Below are positions 47,501-54,390 of a stretch of 64,000 bases of DNA, piece after piece (within the stretch, counting starts at the first letter, position 1; every line of letters begins with the position of its first letter). The DNA is from Turbatrix aceti (taxonomy: Eukaryota; Nematoda; Chromadorea; Rhabditida; Panagrolaimidae). The notes under the pieces are model-generated. The model searched no databases and was not told where the DNA came from. It was given only the letters and a program-made list of their open reading frames with translations. The stretch lies in NCBI GenBank assembly GCA_963969345.1, contig OZ017766.1:10602001-10666000 (forward strand), in the 5' to 3' direction. The position numbers and the translations under genes were made by a program.

Positions 47501-47828
47501 TTAGCACCACTCATACATCCGGCTAACAGGTGAAGACTTCCAAGGCCTGCCTCCCGATCTCATCATCCAGACCCTCGTCAGCTTGATTGCGTGCCTCGTT
47601 GGGACAACTTTCATCGCGGGAACCTTCCAGCCCATCCGAGCCGACAAAGAGGTTTGTTTGTATTTTTTTTTTGACAAAATTGATTTTTTTTTTAATTTGA
47701 ATTGTATTTATTTTTTTTCCAATTTTTAGGTAATCAAGAGGTCGTGGGACACCGCAGGTAACTGTCCATCCTTTTTCGTCTTCGAGCATCGTGCCAAGTG
47801 TTTCGCTCTGCCATCGACCAACGAGTAA
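38564..47828 (+). CDS. emc5: ER membrane protein complex subunit 5 (EMC5/MMGT1)
   Basis: Exons 38564-38641, 47505-47651 and 47730-47828 join in phase 0 to 107 aa. The product begins MTNSLWSFVSVASLISLLHC and continues AYSAAQHHSYIRL across the first junction, the same place where the vertebrate protein has FSAAQHRSYMRL. Two membrane helices follow the family layout: the first at residues about 5-22, and the second around LIIQTLVSLIACLVGTTFIAG. The C-terminal PSFFVFEHR matches the conserved end of the family. EMC5 is a core membrane subunit of the insertase that places tail-anchored and multi-pass proteins in the ER. Intron 1 is 8,863 bp because a complete BEL/Pao element lies in it in antisense; without the element it would be about 334 bp. 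A TTTTTTTTCAG acceptor-like site at 38496-38506, just upstream of the ATG, could serve for trans-splicing. Confidence 0.92.
38840..39062 (-). repeat. 3' LTR of the BEL/Pao element
   Basis: 223 bp, identical to the 5' LTR at 47141-47363. It lies about 200 bp downstream of the EMC5 exon 1 donor. Confidence 0.95.
39063..39072 (-). promoter_or_regulatory. polypurine tract of the BEL/Pao element
   Basis: GAGGTGGGAG lies directly against the TGTCGCGG start of the 3' LTR, the expected position for plus-strand priming. Confidence 0.75.
39093..46922 (-). CDS. BEL/Pao gag-pol-env polyprotein, 2,609 aa
   Basis: One uninterrupted frame. A Gag domain of the BEL type covers about residues 130-310, followed by zinc knuckles at about 350-412. 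A retropepsin-like site (FFDDGSTSTF) lies near 470. Reverse transcriptase covers about 735-960 with YVDN at 887-890 in place of the usual YVDD. RNase H begins near CDAS (about 1051). Integrase has an HHCC zinc finger at about 1340-1385 and a DDE core (about 1415-1520, with SDNA and the glutamate in GGVYER). The last 900 residues are membrane-protein-like: a signal-like helix near 1730, a transmembrane helix near 2050-2075, a second signal-like helix near 2116, a Cys-rich domain and a C-terminal anchor. The Cys-rich part resembles the phlebovirus Gc-like glycoprotein known from nematode BEL elements. There is no stop or frameshift between pol and env, so mature proteins would need proteolytic or splicing steps. 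Confidence 0.93.
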   Translation of the reverse strand: MSASGSIRRQLGLEIPSAKRVIDQYSALKATAAQLQQLTKAQLEKHVTDLQKVIKRLEARQTVMNGYKQQWMELYQRLDTDDARAKEDAEFDKHTATDGSLDILVTLQQAIEDASEQLDDAQRLYHPPVEPEYMRPQKIKIPKFSGGADKYLIFWDIFSIMIDQTAMTTLEKVTHLTAALDGTAKDAVKHIRPHAANYELIKSTLKEKFGNEDDRMRQLHAILTRPVHAKTAEEVRTAFDRFRAAVFELTAMNRTPDVYLTQTLLRNMLPEWARTQLFLYRNITANMALDDLFPAVHAILKTAVENSKTLEPAKTAAQKGAKKENTDTVAAVTQSQSPQAANKTPIGICVFCDKKHNSAQCRTVTTYAARQQVAKDKKLCFKCLKSDHLYSECRKKITCARCSHSHNTAFCKQDAVVAAVTPLPMPRMQPPENIVSATAAPVQSNAVLLNTRKAPVYGSEGMHNMLIFFDDGSTSTFIRNEDAKILQLRPYDTCKLTTGVFGKDKATLQRECPMYKVAIRAQNNDVLCITALGIDHITPPLATLTKNPEELINAMGTEVLQVEGQVPQILIGSDQRAQFFCGRSYRFRENLTVQDTRIGPVIHGPTTAEFVGAATAVNLTATVAPSLGTWIEDVTALDAIGIPDSPLANEQQMAKEHFTETAKVLDLEDARIQVSLPFVDRENVPPNFHNCQKRLEQLYRKLERDNSLQACQAIIDEQLRAKIIEEVPAAELLKEGRHYLPIRIVSTPTKTTTKVRMTLDASTRAGNGAKSLNDCLLSGKPVFAKLTDILLDSRCHPIVVTSDLEKAFLQLELDPDDRDFVRFLWPRDLTSPPTGDNIVHYRFLRLPFGVSSSPMLLLYSLDLLMEKMGEADPAIRPYTDELRRKIYVDNCLQGSDNAEQAILKAEAARTLFARVHMNLREFASNSSIVNDHFGTSIECMKLLGITWNLLNDTYLIGWRNRELPPATKRSLVSLQHEVFDPLGLICPAVLPIVLQAQQLWKKGYDWDKNVDAVIYNEIATLVAEREGQSISVSRYPFVTCDGSTYDLHVFCDASGKAYGAAAYIVQTTPQGKRSALVFAKSRAVPLTPQLTICRLELVATALAGQITRYLITALPFPIRRQFIWTDSTTVLHWIRSGEDSNRFVNNRIRKLEEVAASIRYVPTAINPADVASRGCSPRELRDHPLWWNGPAFLCSDDEESDWPSNPASSTNAIGVYAQVQPPLSTPDAPQQPFIPITASSWMTLMMHIVVLLKFIYHCSETARRYLPKSNDQAEWFQAAENFALRQAQSQTPLSTAEYKTLDVFVDEDGIQRRRTRIKSTDGHWHEPILLQRTREVELLILHLHNILCHAGVNAVVNAFRARFTMRKLRSAVQSVIRQQCLICRRYRAKPFALPPMPLLPTERVTMAPPFAHTGLDYCGPFTIRLADGPQKAWVSLWTCLVTRAVHLEMVFDASTEQFLLAYRRFVSRRGRPLSVLSDNASIFKTGRDVILKTQTALALDKTRWRFITERAPWHGGVYERIIGVVKKALKHAIGRRILHATEFQTVLTETEFVVNCRPLVQANDDDDQVLRPIDFLLPDGIAEAPVVRPFDDAEDPDYVPTVSTSDGLLRRWQRLQTVIDKFRVLWQQQYLTTLRDRIDHHAKDGAAHFRRPEVGEVVIIESEDNSPKENWKLGKIDALQPSSDGEVRTVIVKTANHTTLRRSVKHVYPLEVRNEDCGRKRNVHLTPAKTIIAAMILAMTISLTHGAECGEKAEKLPCYHAPNCMNSGYGIFLGQELCWKLLTCPKDKHWQMGLGCTKPCECPEWSHGCSFVEGSATKNSTTRNVEVLRMLRESEVTVCSFQPDPTCAEEPSEGSFHMIQLFDGSKHLVRELHLEHREVHEDSIICKGTGEVDGPPEYCAHHDCHSGNHTSPRICVPFPHELVLWKTRNGGVAVKAWGLVKKIFHKRLETLPTKVYLIKCRDGTVSVEGAEIHDRIEITMRKWTFLIQAKEIAEFKLPRPFQASDERADVRITRHGNVVHREQVNCSAIDWCEQITCYWCAELLANYKCTTWATFAIAATMVGIILGLLSFLCYRRTTRKRLEVTLHDVRKKDDDYSAEEGKSQWRYERRRPDTYKMLPLLLAVLLQPLLVSTCSVTDTFTAEAHECTINVGGFKKCTISKSLSVTLTELDEACITIQDDMAKPLMNIQIAATVVRRCQTNTLMFTRPVSINVVSNKRCASAGSCTGSTCADVLPTTRLNEFAAYQDFPGFTGCLESCGCWGCGCFLCSSACLFYRVIAKPIHPTVEIYDCPVWIERTIVTVSMITAHGTNAEEFELENGQNIELGRAKFKVVRITPTMEVDPTKLVFITDGEKTATISEQGIAASKVFECPSREHSDSGNCTLNTAACFCQSGGEAVHCACRDNQLLTHELQTHSLPISLSTLTLRNNKAEVFYTIPATVDLSIELAQMQAAVQVDSNSCSVEDAVVKGCANCVAGAKTTISCQTNFGKTLAYFECPDDVRFSVVCSAAGSNSEVRLAIPRTTVNYRCNVTCPASKTTMVIRGDLMYVVKDPVTSDTLEPVLDSRVDHAASFVQTALSFLQKINETSRTLTLIFCSIVFVIVLVIRKL
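46923..47126 (-). repeat. leader region of the BEL/Pao element with ACCAAAAT-type repeats
   Basis: Between the primer binding site and the first ATG, the plus strand reads as irregular repeats of CCAAAATACCA, CCAGAACC and CCAAAAGA. In element sense this is a pyrimidine- and G-rich simple leader. It probably contains packaging or translation signals, but none can be recognised. Confidence 0.7.
47127..47139 (-). promoter_or_regulatory. primer binding site of the BEL/Pao element
   Basis: TGGGGGCTGAGCC begins one base inside the 5' LTR in element sense. The first eight bases, TGGGGGCT, are complementary to a tRNA 3' end of the form AGCCCCCA, as in many animal tRNA-Pro; the primer identity is inference. 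Confidence 0.6.
47141..47363 (-). repeat. 5' LTR of the BEL/Pao element
   Basis: 223 bp, identical to the other LTR. In element sense it starts TGTCGCGGCGGCGG and ends CTTTTTGAAA. Being antisense to EMC5, it could drive antisense transcription into that gene's intron. Confidence 0.95.
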
Positions 47829-47882
47829 CAAAAACAACCCCAACTTTCTGTTGTCAAAAACAGAAAAAAAAAAATATTAATC

Positions 47883-50115
47883 ATGTCCCTACTTTCGCCG
47901 TCGTCGTCCAACTTTTTTCCGTGCCTTCTTCCTCTTGGTCGACGATTTTTTACCCTTTCTGCGTTGTAAGTCTCTTTTTTTTATTTATTTATAATAATTC
48001 TTTGCGAGACCTAATAAATGTTGTTGTTGTTTTTCCGGGTTGTAGACACAAACAACAGATAACAAACGATCGAAGAAGAAAACAGTTGGCAAAAAAAGAA
48101 GAAATAACCGATTCCCTGACCTACTGCCTGGATTTGATACGGTCCAGGGACTACGAACAGTACCTGGCTGTTCTCAGGGCTCCTGTGGAGGTCCGACCGA
48201 GGATTATTGCGGTGAGTCGGAATTTTCAAAAAAAAATTGTAGCAGTTTTTTTATGCATTTGAGCGTTTGGAAAATCAATTTTTTTTTGTAAAAATTTCTG
48301 GACGCAAATTTTATTTCGTTGAAAAACAGATTTTTTTACAAATGTTTCTCAATAAAAATTGTTTTGATAAAAATTAGTTAACTTTTGACGTATTAAAAAA
48401 AAGGGTTTTCGATGTTTTCAGGAAAAATATTTTTTAATCGTCACTTTTTCAATTTTTTTTGCATTTTGAAAGCAATTTTGTTCCTTTGATTTGTTGGGAA
48501 ATTTTATTTCGGTTTTTTCGTTCGTTAGGAAGATGTCGAAATTTCTTGGAAGAAACCTTTTTTTTCAACAAAAAATTAAAAATCAAATTTTTGACCATTT
48601 TTGAACGTTTTTTTAGGTAAAAAAAATTTCTTTGGTTGCATTTTTTTTGGAATAAAGTCATTTCTGAAGTTTGTTTGAACGTCCGTTTTACTTATTTTTA
48701 TTCGTAGAATTTTGTTTTTAGTCATTCAACATTTTTTTTGCCAAATCGTGTTCAATTTTTTGATCGAAAATTCAATTTTTACTTGTATAAATATTTTTTT
48801 CAGTCTCTAGCATTCAACGTCGAAGTCTCGACAATTCGTCAAAAAATCAAGCGAAACTCCGGCGTGACCGGGATTTATCAGCTGCAATTCTGGAATGATG
48901 CCCTCAACGTCCTCTTTGCCGATGGAAAAGGGCCTGTTCCGAAGTGAGTTTTTAAAATTTTTTTTTCTAAAATGCAAATTTTTTTTACGAAATTTTGTAT
49001 CAAAAAATGTTTGAAATTTCGTTAAAGAAACCCATCTTTAGGTTTATGATGGGCAAAAATAAATTGTTTTACCCAAAAAAAACACATTTGATAGATAAAA
49101 AAAACAACGTTTTTTACACAATTTTTTTATTAATTTTTTATTAATTTTTTAAAATTTTTTTAAATTTTATAAATTTTTTTATGAAAAAATTAAAAAAAAT
49201 TTTTATTACGATTTTTTTTATGTCACAAAATTTATTATCATTTTCACGATATTTTTTTACGTTCACGTTATTTTTTGACCGTTGAATTCGCAAAAACCCA
49301 TTTTTAGGTTTTTGAGGGGCAAAAATAATTTTTTTTTTATTAATTTGTTTTTTATTTTACGATTTTGTTATTTTTTTAAATTTTTTTATACGAATTTATA
49401 TTTAAATGTGCCTAAACGGGTTTTTCTGAATGGCAGAACCACCCCCCCCCCCCAATTTTATCACGGTATCAATAATTTTCACTTTTCCAGACAACCCGCA
49501 GTGACCTGTCTCCGCGCGTTCGGCTCCCCGACCGACCTGCCCCTCTACCAGCGCCTCATCGCCGCCCGCCAGGAGACCCTCGGCGACCGACCCTTCCCAA
49601 CGACCGCCGATGCCCTGGCAAACGCAGAAGCCGTCCACGGAACAGTCATTCAACTCTTTGGCAACGCTCTGGGCGACCAAGAACCTGAAAATGATCAAAA
49701 TGCCTCATTTATCCAAGCAGCGAACGAAATGGGAAAAGCAGTTGGAATTTCGACGCTCGCAAAAGCCACGATTCCTCTCCTCCTCGAAGGAGTCGTCCTC
49801 CTTCCGGCCGACCTCCTCGCAATTCACGGACTCTCAATCGACGACGTCTTTTCCAACAACATGCCCGATAAACTCAAGGGCGTCATTTCCGACCTGATTA
49901 CGGTTGCTGTGTCCCACGCGGAAAAGTCACGTGCGCTCAAATCTGATATTCCGAGGACAAAAAAATTGGCTCTCATCGCTCCCGGATTCAAAGTCGACAC
50001 CACGGCTCAGATTTTGCGGGGAAATGGGTTTAACCTGCTCCAGAAACGCCTCCACGAACCCCATCCTCTCACGGCATGGTACCTGTGGTGGCGATCGGTC
50101 AGGGGTTATTATTAG
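47883..50115 (+). CDS. NDUFAF6: NDUFAF6, complex I assembly factor
   Basis: Exons 47883-47965, 48046-48211, 48804-48943 and 49491-50115 give 337 aa, close to the length of the human protein (about 333). The N-terminus (PLGRRFFTLSAL) looks like a mitochondrial targeting peptide. The body matches the squalene/phytoene-synthase-like fold of the family: YCLDLIRSRDYEQYLAVL, then AFNVEVSTI, QLQFWNDALN, GKAVGI and LLPADLLAIHGL. NDUFAF6 acts in the mitochondrial matrix in early assembly of complex I, around ND1. The ATG lies 54 bp after the EMC5 stop on the same strand, with no AATAAA between them. That spacing is typical of nematode operons. Intron 3 holds a 14-base C run just before the acceptor and a repeat shared with 38.4 kb. 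AATAAATAA follows at about 50185. Confidence 0.93.
49218..49290 (+). repeat. repeat shared with 38386-38458
   Basis: About 70 bp, from ATGTCACAAAATTTATTATC through ACGTTATTTTTTGACCGTTGA, match the copy upstream of EMC5 exon 1 with a few differences. The two copies bracket EMC5 and most of NDUFAF6. Confidence 0.75.
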
Positions 50116-50230
50116 GTTTTTAGGAAATTTTTTTGTTGGTTTTCGGTTTTCAATTTTTCATTGTTTTTTTTGTTGGATGAATGAATAAATAATAATTACA
50201 GACAGAATAGAAAAAAAAGATCGTTGGGGA

Positions 50231-50670
50231 CAGTGATGGGCCGAATTCCAAATATTTAGGCAGAATCTTTTTTTTCCAATTTTTTTCGAAAAAAATTCGA
50301 AAATTTTTTTGATTGATTTTTTTTGATTTCATCTTTATGGTTTTAATTTTAACAAAAATTTTAGGAAAGTAAAACCTAAATTTTTATGAAAACTAAAATT
50401 GAAGAATTCCGAAAATCTATATTTTCAAAAAAATATAATTTTGACCATTTTGACGTTTATTTGTACACAAATTCAAATTTTAGCTGCCGTGTTTATTCGC
50501 AATAGTTTTTTCAAATATTTTTGTTCGCGTTTAAAAAAATGGAAAGAAAACGAAAGCAGGGTGGCGAAACCAGGCAATACTTATTCGACTCAGTTTTCGA
50601 TGGAGAATCCGTAGAATACAAAAAAATGAGGGGTCATAACATTAAAAAATGCCGAAATCAACGTTTCTTT
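50231..50670 (+). pseudogene. possible hAT transposon relic with BED-finger fragment
   Basis: CAGTGATGGGC at 50231 resembles a hAT terminal repeat. About 300 bp further a short frame from about 50539 encodes MERKRKQGGE and then RQYLFDSVFDGESVEYKKM, ending RGHNIKKC. This is reminiscent of the BED zinc-finger start of hAT transposases, though the zinc ligands are incomplete. No second terminal repeat or target duplication was found. Confidence 0.35.
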
Positions 50671-51279
50671 TTTTTGGCAAATTTAATGAATTTCAAATTC
50701 GGTTTTCAAAAACGCGCAAAAAAAATTGAAAAATGTCGTTTTTGGCAATCCTGTATCTTCTGCATTGATCTTCCACATTCTTCGCTATGTTTACTTTTTC
50801 ATATTTTTTTTCATAAATTTTGCGTAAAATGTACAATTTTTTATTTACGGCCTTACCATGTTTTTTTTTTTCATGTTTTCGCTTTCCATGTTCGGCATGA
50901 ACACGGCAAACGACAATGATGTAATTATAATTACAATAGGTGGGCCGGCAGCGAGGTACTTATTGTTTCCTCGCTCCACGACATCTTTGGCCTAAGTAAA
51001 CAACGTGCCAAAAGCGCGCCAAAAATCACGAACACCTTCGCTTTCTGTGCACTAATTACCTTTACATGAACGCATTTATTAACGGATGTAGTATGTCGTA
51101 GACGCTATAGAGGCCGAGGAACGACAGATCCGCAAAACAAAACTCACTCACATCATCGGCATTTCGCATTCAGCGAAGTGCCACACCCACTCAGCGAACG
51201 GACAACTCACTCAGCAGTCTGTAAATTCACCAGTCCGTAAATAGTCTGATGTGAGAGTAAGCTGACTGTTCAACTGCTT
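50671..51279. other. intergenic; no gene seen
   Basis: AT-rich to 50930, then a GC-balanced patch (50930-51290) that could be a promoter or 5' UTR of the decayed leucine-rich-repeat gene that follows. Nothing more specific seen. Confidence 0.4.
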
Positions 51280-51289
51280 CGTCGGACTA

Positions 51290-51700
51290 CCGTCGACTCT
51301 TCAGTATCTGAATATTTCTGGCAACCCCAAAATCAGCTTAATGACGTTCTGTGGTCGTATCAATATGATTTTGTATTCCCTTCCTAAAGTAAAGAATCTC
51401 AGAATTTTTGTGTCAGATTGAGTCTACGGCGTCCCTCGACTTCACGTGCAACATTGAACTCGAAGTTTTGCAATTTTTGAACAACGGTTACACCGGAGAA
51501 ACGACTTTCGAATCCCTTGAAAAATGCAAGAAATTGCGCTCGCTTTATTTTCACAATAGCCGTGCACTTGATGATTCGAAGCTAACATAAGTTTTCTCGC
51601 CGGCTGCAAGTCGCTGAAGATGTTATATTTATACGCGAGTGGTATCATAAATCTGAACGTCATGTCGGAAGTTGCACAGCTGAGTGGTATTCAGGTGAGT
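51290..51700 (+). pseudogene. leucine-rich-repeat gene fragment with frameshifts
   Basis: Three consecutive segments in shifting frames read as leucine-rich repeats: LQYLNISGNPKISLMTF at about 51300, then a segment with LEVLQFLNN and LEKCKKLRSLYFHNS at about 51410-51590, then LAGCKSLKMLYLYASGI at about 51598-51690, ending at a GTGAGT donor-like site. A stop (TGA) and at least two frame changes separate them. This is probably a degraded F-box/LRR- or receptor-L-type gene. An unusual set of tiny introns is less likely. Confidence 0.6.
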
Positions 51701-51710
51701 AAAAAATAAT

Positions 51711-53065
51711 CTGTTCGTGGTCAATTAAAGTTAATGTTTTGTACGAAAACTCCCCAATAACTTTTTTTAAAATACTTTTTTCACGAATCCCATTTTCCCC
51801 ATTGTGTTATAATCCTCATTATCCCCCAATTACGGTAATAAAAGATGAAAGGCAACATTTATTCAGTTTCAATTTTTATTGGCCTTTTTTGTTGGAAGAA
51901 TGAATAAATAATTACCAACATAATTCAAAGAAGATCGTCCTGCATGAATGGTTACAAATTTGCATCGTGAAAAAATTGGGGTACAAATAAATCCGACAGA
52001 ATATACAATTTGAAAACTTTGGTTGGCTGTAATTTTTTTTTGGCTACAATAGTTTTTTTTATCCAAAAAAAAAATGTTTTTCGAAACGATATAAATTGTC
52101 ACAGAAAATCAACGGTATGATCTGGCAAAATTATGGTTGCCGAAATCGGCAATTTTTGACATTCCATAACTCAAAAGCTACTGAATTTTTCAAATTGAAA
52201 ACCCCTCAGTTTTTGAAGGAAAAATTGTACAACGACTAAAAATGACGAATTCAACTGCAAATAATGACAAAACTAAAATTTCTCGTTAGAATGCAAATTT
52301 TATCGTTCGAATTCTCATTTTTATGCGTTGAACAGAAATTTCACTAAAAAAAAGTTTTATGGAAAAAATTTACGGGATTTTTTAATACAAAAAAATGTAA
52401 AAAAAAGTATTACATTTTTTTGGCACTAAAAATGTAAAACTTTTAATTTTTGGGTTTTCAATGTAAAGAAAATTTAAAATCTTTCTAAAAAAGAAAAAAA
52501 AGTAAAATCACAGATTTTTATAGGATTTTTTCACAAAAATATAACACAAAAAACCGAAAAAGAAAGTTATGATACATTTTCCTTCTCCATTTTTTTTGGA
52601 AATCATTGTCTACAAAAATTTCATGAAATTACTGTTTTCCTGCCAGATCATGCGTGACTCAAGTGAACAATATAAGTATTTACATCAAAAGTGTAATATT
52701 TTTCCAACGTCTTTTTTTATACGCTTCACGTCAACAAAAGTAAGCCAACACTAAATCTTTCAAATTATACCCCCGTCCCGCAAAAATCGTAAAATAATAA
52801 AAAAAAACAAAATCCGTTGTGTTCCAGAAAAAAAAAGTGGAGAATCAAAAAAAATGTTTCAACGAAAAAAATGATGTCAGCTGTTCCAAAGAGTCAACAA
52901 ACAGCATTCAATCCCATCCCATCAAAAATATCCCCAAAAAAATACCTGTTCTCAACGACAAAAAAATGACTTGACTTTGACATGAAAGATGTGTATTTTC
53001 AAAAAAAAATATTTACAATCAGTTATTGGATGTGCGAGGATTCCAGGTTTCCAGGATTCAAGAAT
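51711..53065. other. intergenic; no gene seen
   Basis: AT-rich. Near 51878-51920, the words TTTTTTGTTGGA and GAATGAATAAATAAT repeat sequence found just after NDUFAF6 (50163-50200), hinting at a local duplication of a 3' end together with the decayed LRR gene. Confidence 0.45.
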
Positions 53066-54390
53066 TCAGGTAGGACGAAGACGCCGGAAGCTGGATGCAA
53101 CCACGCGTCGGAAAGACTTCATTCGATCCGGTTTACCCTGTTTGAGGCGTTCTATTGTGTCATGGGCTCGCTTTAGTTCAAGTTGATTGTTCTTCAATTG
53201 CAACTTGATCTGCGTTAATTCGGTCGTGTGTTGTTCCTTGAGTCCGGCAATCTCATCCAGGTGAGTTGTTCGCGTGCGATTGACTTCATCAGTTCGAGCG
53301 GATACTTCGTCTTGCAGCGAATTGATGGTCACATTTTTGGTCATGACAGACTGCATTACGGTTTTGGCATCGTCAACGTCTTTTTGCAGCCGAATAAGCA
53401 TGTTTACGATTGTGACATTTTGATCTTGAAGGGAATCCGTTGTTTCAAAGACGTTGGACGACGAACTAGCCTCATCTGCTGAATCCAGGGAAAGCAATCT
53501 TGGCTGCTGCAAATGTTTATGACTTTTTATAACAGATCCATATTAAGTGGCTAAATTTAAAGAAATTCACAAACACTTTTATGTATGTATGAATTTTATA
53601 AACGAGTTTGACAGAAAAGCAGTCAGTGTAAAATTTTTCAAATTCAATTAGCGGCGAGAATTTAGTAGTAAAATTTTGAACTGATGCAAAAAAAATTAAA
53701 ATCAGACATCGTTAATGGTGTTTTATGTGGTTTTCCATGGGATTGAATTGAAGAAACAAAAGTGGGGAAATTGTTTGAAATTTATCCCGAATGGAAGAAA
53801 AAATTATTGACAAAGAATATAAAAAATTTAGAAAAAAAAATTTACATTAAAAAAATTTAAAAAAATAGCAAAATTTAAAAAATATCAAAATGTAATAAAA
53901 AAAATTACAGGTTCTTTCAAAATTTTTTTTTTAAATTTTAGTGAACTAAAAGAATGTAAATTTTAGCCTTTTTTGGACATTTTTAGTTTCTGATTTTTCA
54001 TATTTTGTAAATATTATAAAACACTAATTTAAGATCAAAAATAAAATTTTACATATAAAAACAACAAAAATAACAAACCCTCGAAGGAGAAGGTTCCGCA
54101 TCAAAAAACAGTTTCACGACACTTGTTGGTGTGACAGATTTTCTGCATACCGGACATGTTCTTGAGCCCTGAAAAAAATGTGTTGCAAATTTCGATATCA
54201 GCACGTAAACCTGACATGTGTTAGTCATCACCATCACCATCATCGTCATCATCAAATTTCGAAAACAACTCACATCAACCCAAGTTGTCAGGCATTCAGC
54301 GTGAAATGTGTGCCCGCAGTGAATGATGCAGACCGTCGAAGCCGAAGTGAGTGGATAAAGGCAGATTGGACAGCTTCCGTCAATCGGCAT
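53066..54390 (-). CDS. TRAIP: TRAIP-like RING-type E3 ubiquitin ligase
   Basis: Exons 54390-54274, 54168-54079 and 53506-53066 join in phase 0 to 215 aa. An N-terminal RING-H2-type finger occupies residues about 7-52: SCPICLYPL, then IHCGHTFHAECL, then RTCPVCRKSV. It is followed by VVKLFFD, as in TRAIP (human start MPIRALCTIC, here MPIDGSCPIC). A coiled coil of about 100 residues follows, and the tail is basic (RRVVASSFRRLRP). TRAIP ubiquitinates the replicative CMG helicase when replisomes meet barriers or enter mitosis; it is nuclear. At 215 aa the protein is under half the human length (469), so the long C-terminal part, including any PCNA-binding motif, is absent or encoded by an exon I missed. 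The last acceptor is GCAGCAG, allowing two products that differ by one Gln. A short (CAT/ATC)n tract lies in intron 1. Confidence 0.82.
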
